From: Ensifer adhaerens
GTDB lineage: Bacteria; Pseudomonadota; Alphaproteobacteria; Rhizobiales; Rhizobiaceae
Direction of reading: 5' to 3'
NCBI RefSeq assembly: GCF_013283195.1
Contig: NZ_JABEKT010000006.1
Span: 116,386 to 180,385, forward strand
Length of the DNA stretch: 64,000 bases
Position numbers and translations under genes: made by a program
The notes under the pieces: generated by a model
Seen by the model: the letters and a program-made list of their open reading frames with translations, nothing else
Databases searched by the model: none
Told to the model about the DNA's origin: nothing
Shown here: one piece after another, positions 26,381 to 35,113 of the stretch
Layout: every line of letters begins with the position of its first letter
Numbering within the stretch: position 1 is the first letter of the stretch

Positions 26381-27448
26381 TTGAGCATGAGCGGAACAGA
26401 ACGGATGGGCGGGCGCCGACGCGCCCGTCCAGCGAAGATCGTGGGCGCCGTTTTGCGGTTCCTGGTGATCGTCGTCACCACCTATCTCGGCCTTCTGGCC
26501 GTGACCTTCTTCATCGGCCGGGTGATCCCGATCGACCCGGTGCTCGCCGTCCTCGGCGACCGGGCGCCGACGCATGTCGTCGAAAGGACGCGCGAGGCGA
26601 TGGGGCTGAACCTGCCCCTCTATCAACAGTTCTTCATCTATGTCCGCCAGGCGCTGACCGGTGACTTCGGCATCTCGGTGCTGACGACCAATCCCGTGAT
26701 GACCGACATCCGCCGCGTTTTTCCGGCGACCATGGAGCTTGCGACGCTCGGCACGCTGATCGGCGCCATCTTCGGTGTGCCGCTCGGTGTTCTCGCCGCC
26801 GTCAAGCGCGGCAGCATTGCCGACCAGATCGTGCGCGTCATCGGGCTTGTCGGCTATTCCGTGCCGATCTTCTGGCTGGCGCTCCTGTCGCTGCTGGTGT
26901 TCTACGCCCGGCTGAAGTGGGTCGCCTATCCCGGCCGCATCGACATCGTCTTCGAATACACCTTCACGCCGATCACCGGCTTCTACCTGTTCGACGCGCT
27001 CTGGCAACGGCAGTGGGACGTGCTGTGGGATGTTTTCCGCCACATCATCCTGCCGGCATCGCTGCTCGGTTATTTCTCGCTTGCGTATATCAGCCGCATG
27101 ACGCGCAGCTTCATGCTGAACGAACTGCAGCAGGAATACATCGTTGCCGCCCGCGCCAAGGGGCTTTCGGAAACCCGGATCATCTGGGGCCACGCGCTGC
27201 GCAATGCCGCCGTGCCGCTCGTGACCGTGATTGCGCTTTCCTATGCCGGTCTGCTCGAGGGGTCGGTCCTGACTGAAACCGTCTTCGCCTGGCCGGGCCT
27301 TGGTCTCTACATCACCAATTCGCTGCAGAATGCCGACATGAATGCCGTTCTCGGTGGCACCATCGTCATCGGTTCGGTCTTCATCGGCATCAATCTCCTG
27401 TCCGATCTTCTCTATCGGACGCTTGACCCAAGGACGCGCCAGCGATGA
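26381..27448 (+). CDS. Peptide ABC transporter permease, DppB type
   Basis: 355-residue inner-membrane permease with six helices (first VLRFLVIVVTTYLGLLAVTFFIG). The cytoplasmic EAA loop reads EYIVAARAKGLSETRIIWGHALRNAAVP, which contacts the ATPases. TTG 26381 has AAAGGA eight bases upstream; ATG 26387 is the alternative. It overlaps the next permease by four bases (ATGA). Confidence 0.9.
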   Translation: MSMSGTERMGGRRRARPAKIVGAVLRFLVIVVTTYLGLLAVTFFIGRVIPIDPVLAVLGDRAPTHVVERTREAMGLNLPLYQQFFIYVRQALTGDFGISVLTTNPVMTDIRRVFPATMELATLGTLIGAIFGVPLGVLAAVKRGSIADQIVRVIGLVGYSVPIFWLALLSLLVFYARLKWVAYPGRIDIVFEYTFTPITGFYLFDALWQRQWDVLWDVFRHIILPASLLGYFSLAYISRMTRSFMLNELQQEYIVAARAKGLSETRIIWGHALRNAAVPLVTVIALSYAGLLEGSVLTETVFAWPGLGLYITNSLQNADMNAVLGGTIVIGSVFIGINLLSDLLYRTLDPRTRQR

Positions 27449-28377
27449 GCACCGTCACAGAAACCCGCCCGATGACGCGCCGCGAATGGCTGTTGTCCGA
27501 TCGGCCGCAATCGCGCACCCAGGCGCGCCTCGGCCGTGCCTACATGACCTGGCAGCGCTTTTCCGCCAACAAGCTGGCCGTTCTCGGCCTCTTGATCCTG
27601 CTGGCGCTGGTGTTCATCGCTGCCTTTGCCAACGTGCTGGCGCCGCACTCGCCCTATATCGGCGATCTCGCCAACGCCCGCCTGCTGCCGCCCGGGACCC
27701 CCGGCTACCTGCTCGGCACGGACGATCTCGGTCGTGACATTCTCTCCCGGCTGATCCACGGCTCGCGTCTGACGCTCGCCGTCGTGCTGCTCGTCGCAAT
27801 TATCGCCGCCCCGGTCGGCCTGATCGTCGGCGCGGTCGCGGGCTATGCCGGCGGCTGGGTCGATGCCGTGCTGATGCGCATCACCGATATCTTCCTCGCC
27901 TTTCCGAAGCTGGTGCTGGCTCTCGCTTTCGTGGCCGCACTTGGCCCCGGCATCGAGAATGCCGTCATCGCGATCGCGATTACCTCCTGGCCGCCCTATG
28001 CGCGCATCGCGCGCGCCGAAACGCTGACGGTTCGCAACTCCGACTATATCGCCGCCGTGCAGCTGATGGGCGCGTCGCCGACGCGCATCGTCTTCCGCCA
28101 TGTGATGCCGATGTGCATGTCGTCCCTGATCGTGCGCGTCACGCTCGATATGGCCGGCATCATCCTGACCGCCGCGGGCCTAGGCTTCCTCGGCCTCGGC
28201 GCGCAGCCGCCACTCCCGGAATGGGGCGCGATGATCGCATCCGGTCGCCGCTTCATCCTCGACCAGTGGTGGGTTGCCACCATGCCCGGCGTTGCGATCC
28301 TGATCGTCAGCCTCGGCTTCAACCTGCTCGGCGACGGCCTGCGCGACGCCCTCGACCCGCGGGAGAGCGGACAATGA
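27445..28377 (+). CDS. Peptide ABC transporter permease, DppC type
   Basis: 310 residues with the DppC N-terminal helix (NKLAVLGLLILLALVFIAAFANVLAPHSPY), LGTDDLGRDILSRLIHGSRLTLAV, and an EAA loop (RNSDYIAAVQLMGASPTRIVFRHVMP). Partner of the preceding permease; the stop overlaps the ATPase start (ATGA). Confidence 0.92.
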   Translation: MSTVTETRPMTRREWLLSDRPQSRTQARLGRAYMTWQRFSANKLAVLGLLILLALVFIAAFANVLAPHSPYIGDLANARLLPPGTPGYLLGTDDLGRDILSRLIHGSRLTLAVVLLVAIIAAPVGLIVGAVAGYAGGWVDAVLMRITDIFLAFPKLVLALAFVAALGPGIENAVIAIAITSWPPYARIARAETLTVRNSDYIAAVQLMGASPTRIVFRHVMPMCMSSLIVRVTLDMAGIILTAAGLGFLGLGAQPPLPEWGAMIASGRRFILDQWWVATMPGVAILIVSLGFNLLGDGLRDALDPRESGQ

Positions 28378-29207
28378 GCCCGCTCCTGACTGTCGACGAC
28401 CTGAAGGTCTCGTTTCCGACCCGCACCGGGGTGGTCGAAGCCGTGCGTGGGGTCTCCTTCACGCTCGGGCGCGAGCGGCTCGGCATTGTTGGCGAAAGTG
28501 GCTCCGGCAAGTCGCAGACCGGCCGCGCGATCATGGGACTGACGCCCGCGCATGCGCGGGTAACGGCCAAGACGCTTTCCTTTGAGGGCATCGACCTGCT
28601 TTCGGCCGCGCCGAAGGTGCGGCGGGATCTCAGAGGCAAGCGGATCGCCATGATCCTGCAGGACCCGAAGTACTCGCTGAACCCGGTGATGAGCATCGGG
28701 CGGCAGATCGTCGAGACATTGACGCGACACGAGAAGGTCGGCCGTGCGGAAGCGCGCGAGCGGGCGCTCGACATGCTGGAGGCGGTGCAAATCCGCGATC
28801 CCGGCCGCGTCTTCGATCTCTATCCGCACGAAGTTTCAGGCGGCATGGGACAGCGCGCGATGATCGCGATGATGCTGGTGGCCGGCCCTGAGCTGCTGAT
28901 TGCCGACGAGCCGACCTCCGCGCTCGACGTGACCGTCCAGCTCGAAGTGCTTGGTATCCTCGACAAGCTGGTGTCCGACCGCGGCATGGGCCTGATTTTC
29001 GTCTCGCACGACCTCAGGCTGGTGTCGTCGTTCTGCGACCGCGTCATCGTCATGTATGCCGGCAAGATCGTAGAGGAGCTTGCCGCGTCCGATCTAGCAA
29101 ACGCCAAACATCCCTATACCCAGGGCCTGTTGAACTGCATGCCGGCGATCGGCTCCGATCGCCACCCGCTGCCCGTTCTCGATCGCAAACCGGAGTGGGC
29201 CCTATGA
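28374..29207 (+). CDS. Peptide ABC transporter ATP-binding protein, DppD type
   Basis: 277 residues. Walker A GESGSGKSQTGRAIMG (about residue 38), Q-loop ILQDPKYSLNPVM, signature VSGGMGQRAMIAMML (about 152), Walker B LLIADEPTSALDV, H-loop VSHDL. Shorter than Dpp/OppD (about 325), lacking part of the C-terminal iron-sulphur-type Cys extension. The ATG overlaps the DppC stop, which fixes the start despite an upstream open frame. Confidence 0.9.
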   Translation: MSPLLTVDDLKVSFPTRTGVVEAVRGVSFTLGRERLGIVGESGSGKSQTGRAIMGLTPAHARVTAKTLSFEGIDLLSAAPKVRRDLRGKRIAMILQDPKYSLNPVMSIGRQIVETLTRHEKVGRAEARERALDMLEAVQIRDPGRVFDLYPHEVSGGMGQRAMIAMMLVAGPELLIADEPTSALDVTVQLEVLGILDKLVSDRGMGLIFVSHDLRLVSSFCDRVIVMYAGKIVEELAASDLANAKHPYTQGLLNCMPAIGSDRHPLPVLDRKPEWAL

Positions 29208-29968
29208 CGACCGCCACCGTATCCGCCGAAAATCTCGTCGTGACCTATGACGAGTTCAAGGCACTGGATGATGTCAGCATCGATGTCGCGCCCGGCGAAT
29301 CCTTCGGGCTCGTCGGCGAGTCCGGCTCCGGAAAGTCGACCCTGCTTCGCGCGATCGCCGGCCTTGCGCCGGTGACGTCAGGCAAGATCCGGGTGCATGA
29401 TCGGGTGCTCGTCGGGAACCGCCGCGACAAGGCGTTCTATCGCGATGTGCAGATGGTGTTTCAGGACCCTTACGGTTCGTTGCATCCACGCCAGACGATC
29501 GATCGGCAACTGCTCGAACCTCTCGCCATTCACGGCGTCGCCGATGGCGAGCGCCGCATCCTGAAGGCGCTCGACGAAGTCGGCCTCGGCTCGGGTTTCC
29601 GTTTCCGTTATCCGCACCAGCTTTCCGGCGGCCAGCGTCAGCGTATCGCCATTGCCCGGGCGCTGATCCTCGAGCCATCAATCCTGTTGCTCGACGAGCC
29701 GACCTCGGCGCTCGACGCGTCGGTGCAGGCGGAGGTGCTGAACCTGCTCGAACAGGTGCGGCGAGACCGCAAGCTCACCTTCATCATGGTCAGCCATGAC
29801 CTCGGGGTCGTCACCCACATGTGCGACCGCCTGGCGGTGATGCAGAATGGCCGTGTGGTCGAGCGGCTGTCGTCGGCTGATCTCGTCGCAGGGCGCATCG
29901 GCGAAGAGTATACGCGCAATCTGATGGTCGCGAGCAAGGGCTTTCAGCGCAAGGGTGTTGCTGCCTGA
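29204..29968 (+). CDS. Peptide ABC transporter ATP-binding protein, DppF type
   Basis: 254 residues. Walker A GESGSGKSTLLRAIAG, Q-loop VFQDPYGSLHPRQTI, signature [16 protein letters not shown], Walker B ILLLDEPTSALDA, H-loop VSHDL. The start at 29204 forms an ATGA overlap with the preceding ATPase. Completes the SBP-permease-permease-ATPase-ATPase operon. Confidence 0.9.
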   Translation: MTTATVSAENLVVTYDEFKALDDVSIDVAPGESFGLVGESGSGKSTLLRAIAGLAPVTSGKIRVHDRVLVGNRRDKAFYRDVQMVFQDPYGSLHPRQTIDRQLLEPLAIHGVADGERRILKALDEVGLGSGFRFRYPHQLSGGQRQRIAIARALILEPSILLLDEPTSALDASVQAEVLNLLEQVRRDRKLTFIMVSHDLGVVTHMCDRLAVMQNGRVVERLSSADLVAGRIGEEYTRNLMVASKGFQRKGVAA

Positions 29969-29977
29969 CTTTGAAAA

Positions 29978-30012
29978 ATCAGCCGTCGCGCCGAAGTGGG
30001 GTGACGGCTGAT
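29978..30012 (+). repeat. Inverted repeat after the peptide transporter operon
   Basis: Perfect 10-bp arms ATCAGCCGTC and GACGGCTGAT with a 15-base loop, ten bases after the dppF-type stop. There is no T-tract, so it may be a Rho-dependent end or an mRNA-stabilising 3' hairpin. Confidence 0.55.
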
Positions 30013-30128
30013 CAATACGCCTGTGTCGCAAGAAACGCGGGCAACGCCGACCGCCGGCGCTCCGGAAATCCGGTTCTGAGCATCTTGTCTGCCTTCGGCA
30101 CTTCCGTCGAAAGCGGGATGCTCCGGGT

Positions 30129-30866
30129 TCAGCTGCCGTTTTCCCAGGTCGAGGTGGAGTTGGTGATCACCTTGCGAATGTTGCGCTGATCGCGCCATTC
30201 CCGTCCCATGTCGCGAATGACCGGCTTTGCCTCCGGCGAGAAGATGTAGTTGCGATAGCTTGCGACGTAGGCTTCCATGGCCGGGTTGACCCCGGAATAA
30301 AACTGCTTTTCAGGATCGCGGCTGAGATCCATCAGGCTGGCGCAATGGCGCGCGAAGTTGCCGCGCAGGATTGACGGCGAGGTGGTGAACTTCGGGAAGG
30401 TGCGAAACAGCGGGATCTTGATGCCGAGCAGCCGCGCATACTCGTTGCGCTGATGGACGTGGCCCTTGCGTGCGATGTCCCAGTTCTGGTCGGCGGTGTG
30501 AAACGATACCTGCATGACGGACGGATCGTCAAAGGGCTCGAAGAGTTCCTTGCCCATGTCCCTAAGCGAAATCCAGTCGTCTTCCAGGTGGAAGACATAG
30601 TCCGATTTGCTTGCCGCCCATGTTCTTGCGACGGCGGCGCAAAAGCCGGGCTGCTCCGGCTCGAAAATCACCGCATCGGGAAAGTGCCCACGCATGACCT
30701 GAATGCAGGCCGCATGGTCGTCTGGCGTGCCGAAGGCCGGATCGAGATTGAGATAGGTCGATCCCATATCAAGCTGGCAAAGCACCTTCTCGCGAAAACT
30801 CGCAAGGGTTTGCGCAAGCAGTTCGGGCCGCCGGGTGGCAACGATGCAAAGGTCAATTTGAGGCAT
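30129..30866 (-). CDS. Glycosyltransferase, GT-A fold (family 2-like)
   Basis: 245-residue cytosolic protein with an N-terminal nucleotide-sugar fold (MPQIDLCIVATRRPELLAQTLASFRE) and a D-x-D type site in YVFHLEDDWISL (about residue 103). No membrane segment. Start 30866 follows CAGGAAG; the long upstream in-frame extension is basic and lacks family similarity. It stands at the left edge of the polysaccharide island, transcribed leftward away from the next gene. Donor and acceptor unknown. Confidence 0.7.
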   Translation of the reverse strand: MPQIDLCIVATRRPELLAQTLASFREKVLCQLDMGSTYLNLDPAFGTPDDHAACIQVMRGHFPDAVIFEPEQPGFCAAVARTWAASKSDYVFHLEDDWISLRDMGKELFEPFDDPSVMQVSFHTADQNWDIARKGHVHQRNEYARLLGIKIPLFRTFPKFTTSPSILRGNFARHCASLMDLSRDPEKQFYSGVNPAMEAYVASYRNYIFSPEAKPVIRDMGREWRDQRNIRKVITNSTSTWENGS

Positions 30867-31282
30867 TGCACTTCCTGATCGATGCGGCGGCTTGCTGCCT
30901 GCCTTTCGCGCGGTCGCTCCCGGGCGGCGTGCGCGGGAGGTTAAAAGGCGCTGGTAGGGCGTGCCAAACGGCCACAGTATCGCTGCCAATGAAGGTCTTC
31001 GCTTAGACCAAGCCACGATCTTGCGCAATTGCGCAGCCTTAGACTTCCATGCGATATTTTCCGACGCAAGACCGCCACGGCAATTCTTCGCAACGGTCTA
31101 CCTGCCTTCGTATCGACCTGAGACTGGATCATCGGACGGGCGCCGTGCATTCAACGCGTCTTGACGCCGACAACACCAATATGGCGATACCGGGCAGCGG
31201 TGGCGGATTGACAAGTTCGCTCCAGTTGGCCCAGAAACCTTGCGAAATGTGATGATCAAGTGACACAGGGGTGATCGATAAA
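30867..31282. other. Intergenic region between divergent glycosyltransferase genes
   Basis: About 415 bases with no credible gene, RNA or repeat. It must contain the divergent promoters of both glycosyltransferase genes; no consensus element stands out. Confidence 0.5.
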
Positions 31283-32053
31283 GTGAAGGATACTGCGCTC
31301 GAGATTGTCGTGGTTAATCTGGAACGTTCCGTCGAGCGACGTGAGGACATGGTGCGCCTGCTTGAACCGCTCGGATTGCCCTACAGCTTTTTCGATGCGG
31401 TCGACGGGCGCAAGGGGCGGCATTCGTCATTTGACCATTTTGACGAGCATCTTGCTGAAGTTCGCAGAGGGTTCATTCTCAATGCAGGTGAACTTGGGTG
31501 CTTCGCCAGCCACTATCTTCTTTGGGAGCGCTGCGTGCGAGAGAACAAGCCGCTTCTCATCTTCGAAGATGATGTCGTTCTCAACGACAATTTTGCGGAA
31601 GCCTATCACTTCGCCGCCCGCAAGATCGAGCGCTACGGGCTCTTGCGGTTTTCCGGGCACAAGCGGCGCCAATGGGCGACATGCGAGCGCCTGAACGACG
31701 CGATGCGCATTGTCCGCTTCGAGCGTGGACCGCACGGGACGTCGTGCTATGCGGTGTCGCCACAGGCCGCATCCAAGCTTTTGGCCACGGCCGCGATTTG
31801 GTTCGAGCCGGTCGATTGCCACCTGGATCGGTTCTGGACCCACGGGGTCGGTTCCTATGGGATCTCGCCGTTGCCTGTCACGCACGCGGCGGAAACGCCC
31901 GAGCAATCGGAGATCTGGCAGGGAGGCCAGCGTGCAAAGAAGTCGCGGCGCTTCCGGCGACTGCGGGCGATCTACCGCGCGCGTGACGATATCGGTCGCT
32001 TCCTGAGCAATCTGCCTTATGTGGGGCGATGGAAAGAGCCGGACGAGGCGTGA
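31283..32053 (+). CDS. Glycosyltransferase family 25 (LPS-type galactosyltransferase fold)
   Basis: 256 residues. GT25 landmarks: EIVVVNLERSVERREDMVRLL at the N-terminus, FFDAVDGR, LNAGELGCFASHYLLWERCV, LLIFEDDVVLNDNF (D-x-D), and GTSCYAVSPQAASKLL. GT25 enzymes usually add galactose or a related sugar to lipooligosaccharide. GTG 31283 is preferred over GTG 31271 because AGGGGTGAT lies seven bases before it. Next gene follows after 45 bases. Confidence 0.85.
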   Translation: MKDTALEIVVVNLERSVERREDMVRLLEPLGLPYSFFDAVDGRKGRHSSFDHFDEHLAEVRRGFILNAGELGCFASHYLLWERCVRENKPLLIFEDDVVLNDNFAEAYHFAARKIERYGLLRFSGHKRRQWATCERLNDAMRIVRFERGPHGTSCYAVSPQAASKLLATAAIWFEPVDCHLDRFWTHGVGSYGISPLPVTHAAETPEQSEIWQGGQRAKKSRRFRRLRAIYRARDDIGRFLSNLPYVGRWKEPDEA

Positions 32054-32098
32054 CGGGTCAGAGCCTGTTGAAGCAACCCAACAATCGAAGGTAATCTC

Positions 32099-32989
32099 TT
32101 GATAATCACGCGTATCCTTGGTGGTCTCGGCAACCAGATGTTTCAGTATGCGGCCGGCCGGTCGCTCGCGTCTGCTAGCGGACAAACGCTCAAGCTGGAT
32201 CTGACGGAAATGCAACGCTACAAGACCTGGGCTTTCGGGTTGGAGCAGTTTGCAATTCAAGCGGAGAGCGCTCGCCCGGACGAAGTGCCGGCGAAGCCGG
32301 GCAGGGGGCTTTTCAACAAGGTGAAGTCGCGGCTTCTGCCCAAGACGTCGCCCTGTCTCATCGCCAAGGAGCGAGCCAACACGTTTGACGCAGCGATCCT
32401 CGAATTGCGTGGCCCGGTGCACCTCCAGGGCTACTGGCAGACCGAGAAGTACTTTGCCTCTGTGGCAGATGTCATCCGCAAGGAGTTCGGACTCAGGGCC
32501 CCCTTCAGCGCTGCAAGACAAAAGGTCTTGCAGCAGGTGCGCGCTGCCGACGCGCCCGTCTCCGTCCATGTTCGCCGCGGTGACTATGTCAGCAATCCCT
32601 CGGCCAACTCCATCCACGGGACATGCGAACCGGAGTGGTATGCCGAGGCAATGCGCCAGATGGCTGCGCGCTTCGACAACCCGTCTTTCTTTGTGTTCTC
32701 CGATGATCCGGCCTGGGCCCGCGCCAACCTGCCGTCCTGGCCGTCGATGATCTTCGTGGAGCCTCAGGCGGATGGTCAGGACGGCGAGGACATGCACCTG
32801 ATGGCAGCTTGCCGCGCGCACATTATCGCCAACAGCACATTCAGCTGGTGGGGGGCGTGGCTCAATCCGAACGTGGAAAAGCACGTGATTGCGCCAGCAC
32901 AGTGGTTTCGCTCGAAGGATCACGATGCAAGCGATATCCTGCCTGCCACGTGGCAGCGTCTGTGGATGCCGCAATCCGAGAAGCCGTGA
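32099..32989 (+). CDS. Glycosyltransferase family 11 (alpha-1,2-fucosyltransferase / colitosyltransferase type)
   Basis: 296 residues. GT11 motifs: ILGGLGNQMFQYAAGRSLA at the N-terminus, VSVHVRRGDYV (about residue 157, the H-x-R-R-x-D motif that binds GDP-fucose), FVFSDDPAWARANL, and MAACRAHIIANSTFSWWGAWL. Transfers L-fucose, or the related L-colitose, from GDP. TTG is the likely start, with GAAGG seven bases upstream. GDP-sugar synthesis genes lie at 35114-38306. Confidence 0.9.
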   Translation: MIITRILGGLGNQMFQYAAGRSLASASGQTLKLDLTEMQRYKTWAFGLEQFAIQAESARPDEVPAKPGRGLFNKVKSRLLPKTSPCLIAKERANTFDAAILELRGPVHLQGYWQTEKYFASVADVIRKEFGLRAPFSAARQKVLQQVRAADAPVSVHVRRGDYVSNPSANSIHGTCEPEWYAEAMRQMAARFDNPSFFVFSDDPAWARANLPSWPSMIFVEPQADGQDGEDMHLMAACRAHIIANSTFSWWGAWLNPNVEKHVIAPAQWFRSKDHDASDILPATWQRLWMPQSEKP

Positions 32990-33164
32990 GCGGCGCTTGA
33001 CAGGGAGCCAGATCGTTCGGGGCGGAGAACTATCTGTTAAGAGCTGCCGCGGGCTCCGATTTTTTCGGAGATTAGCTCTGAAAAATCCTGTTTAGCATGC
33101 AGAATAAAACCGATGGGAACGCCTGTTGTTCTTCCTCGATATGTAAGAGGCTCCGAATTACGCT

Positions 33165-33881
33165 ATGTCGACTGCAAATGACCAATCAGGGAAACGGCAA
33201 AATTTCTTTGCTCGGAAGTACGCAAAAATCTCTCGCAAGATAGGGGCCCTCTATCGAGTATGGGTGCTGGGCGACGTCTTCCCAAGAGAAGTGCGCCGAT
33301 GGTTCAAAGACAAGGGCGATGAGACGCTTCGCCTACAGTACGATCTCAATCCCGATTCCGTGGTCTTCGACGTCGGCGGCTACAAGGGCGATTTCGCGGA
33401 GAAAATTTCCGGCCTGTATGGGTGCTACGTCTACATCTTTGAGCCCAGCAAGGACTTCTACGAGATCTGCGTGAACAGATTTCAAGGCAACGAGAAAATT
33501 CGCTGCTTCAACTTCGGGTTGAGCGATGTCGACGGCTCGTTCATTCTTTCCGATGACGCTGACGGCTCATCCGTGAAACCGGATAACACGAACGGACAGG
33601 GCACAGTCGTGCGCGTTCGCCGTTTCTCCGACGTCGTCCGTGAACTCGATGTCAAGAAGATCGACCTGATCAAGATCAATATCGAGGGCGGCGAATACGA
33701 TCTTCTTCCTCATATTATCGAGGAAGGGTTTGTTGGCAACATAGGCAATATTCAAGTTCAGTTTCACACCTTCATCAAGGATGCGAAGCCTTTGAGGGCA
33801 AGAATAATCAAGATGCTGGAAACCACGCACAAGTGCGATTGGTGCTATGTGTTCGTCTGGGAAAACTGGAGCTTGAGATAA
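33165..33881 (+). CDS. FkbM family methyltransferase
   Basis: 238 residues. SAM-binding motif VVFDVGGYKGDFAEKIS (about residue 66), then VYIFEPSKDFYEIC, and FkbM motif KIDLIKINIEGGEYDLLPHII. Likely O-methylates a sugar of the surface polysaccharide. Base composition is visibly more AT-rich than neighbouring housekeeping genes, which fits acquired glycan genes. No signal or membrane segment. Confidence 0.85.
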   Translation: MSTANDQSGKRQNFFARKYAKISRKIGALYRVWVLGDVFPREVRRWFKDKGDETLRLQYDLNPDSVVFDVGGYKGDFAEKISGLYGCYVYIFEPSKDFYEICVNRFQGNEKIRCFNFGLSDVDGSFILSDDADGSSVKPDNTNGQGTVVRVRRFSDVVRELDVKKIDLIKINIEGGEYDLLPHIIEEGFVGNIGNIQVQFHTFIKDAKPLRARIIKMLETTHKCDWCYVFVWENWSLR

Positions 33882-34004
33882 CAAGACGATTGCCCGCCCT
33901 GCGAATGCACATCGGCAGATGTAATCAATTTGTTTCCGGGCCAACATTGGCTCGGGCAGCTGTGGTGCCCAGATGTCAGCCCCTGATGCCGAAAGCGGAT
34001 GCGC

Positions 34005-35015
34005 CTAGCCTCCGGTTACCCACCTGACAAGCTTCCGCGTTTTTTGGCGGATCCGCTTCGACAGTCGGCCGCGGTTTGGATCGAAGTCTTTTTCCCAGCG
34101 TATCCCTGCAGCTGACGGTGGCCTGCTTTTGCCTTCGTCTTTCAGCTGGCGAGCCATTTTTGCCAGGATGGCAAAGAGGTTGTGGTCGTAAAGGACACGT
34201 CGTCGGGCGGCCACGAGTGCCGGCTGCGCGGTTTCTGCGAGATCGGACTCGATTACCGCCTTGATCGAGCGAATTGCGCTGTCGAAATCGTAGATATCGA
34301 TCTGGGTGAGGGCGCCGGGAGAGAAGTACTGCTCGATATTGGGGCAGCCGTGATAGATTGGATAAGTGAGCGTTAGGAACGGATCTGCCAGCTTTTCCGT
34401 CCAATAATCGGCGTAGCTGCAGTTCTCCAGCGCAATGTGATAGCGATAATCGGACAAGACTTCGGTCTTGTCGCCAAACCCATTGATGTTCCGACCGAAG
34501 ACATCGACCTCGGCGCCAAAATAATCCTTCAGCTTCCTTACGAAATCCAGCCGTTCCCGGTGTTCCGGTGTGAAGGCCTTGTTCGAAGCGACGACGGACA
34601 CCAGCTTCGTCTTGGGAGGGTTGAAGGTCTCGAAATCGGCAAATCCAAGTGGCTTGTCCAGGAGCGCACCGCTGTTGCTCCATGCGCCGACATGCCAAGG
34701 CAGGCCGACCTGACCGAAAGCCGTCTGTGGATGCCTGGTGGCTCTGTCTGTCGTCAGCACACTGCCGAATTGCGACAGAAAGCCGGACAGGTAGGATTTT
34801 ACGTTTGCTGGCTCGGAAGCCACGAACACGGCCAGTCGCGGGTTCAGCCTGCCGGATAGTTCTTCGGGGATCCCGTCGAATACGAATACGACATCACAGG
34901 ATTCGAGGTCGCCGTCGAATTGGAACAGTACATCACCCCACACGGGAGCAGGCTGAGGAAATTGCCTGATCCAGTGCCATGTCGGAATGTTTGAAACGAA
35001 CCCGGCTTTAATCAA
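34005..35015 (-). CDS. Glycosyltransferase family 10 (alpha-1,3/1,4-fucosyltransferase-like)
   Basis: 336 residues. The GT10 C-terminal signature is clear at about 195-240: YRYHIALENCSYADYWTEKL followed by ADPFLTLTYPIYHGCPNIEQYF, the region binding GDP-fucose. The N-terminal half is diverged (acceptor domain). The basic C-terminus (KRIRQKTRKLVRW) could associate with the membrane, as in Helicobacter FucTs. Being near gmd and fcl-like genes supports a GDP-6-deoxy-L-sugar donor. Confidence 0.85.
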   Translation of the reverse strand: MIKAGFVSNIPTWHWIRQFPQPAPVWGDVLFQFDGDLESCDVVFVFDGIPEELSGRLNPRLAVFVASEPANVKSYLSGFLSQFGSVLTTDRATRHPQTAFGQVGLPWHVGAWSNSGALLDKPLGFADFETFNPPKTKLVSVVASNKAFTPEHRERLDFVRKLKDYFGAEVDVFGRNINGFGDKTEVLSDYRYHIALENCSYADYWTEKLADPFLTLTYPIYHGCPNIEQYFSPGALTQIDIYDFDSAIRSIKAVIESDLAETAQPALVAARRRVLYDHNLFAILAKMARQLKDEGKSRPPSAAGIRWEKDFDPNRGRLSKRIRQKTRKLVRWVTGG

Positions 35016-35113
35016 GAAAGAAACCCTTGCATCTAGGCGTTGGCGCGCGGCAGGCAGTTTGCTGCCGGCACCACTCGAATTCGGGCCCGTCGCGTCAACG
35101 GGCCGCCGTCACA

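Noticed and set aside
24461..27193. A 910-codon leftward open frame across the peptide-binding protein and permease genes
   Set aside because: It is antisense to two clear genes with signal peptide and family motifs; long antisense frames are expected in GC-rich DNA, and its product is low-complexity His/Arg/Asp-rich without a fold.
29978..30012. Rho-independent terminator after the peptide operon
   Set aside because: The 10-bp stem is perfect but there is no T-tract on either side, so I list it only as an inverted repeat.
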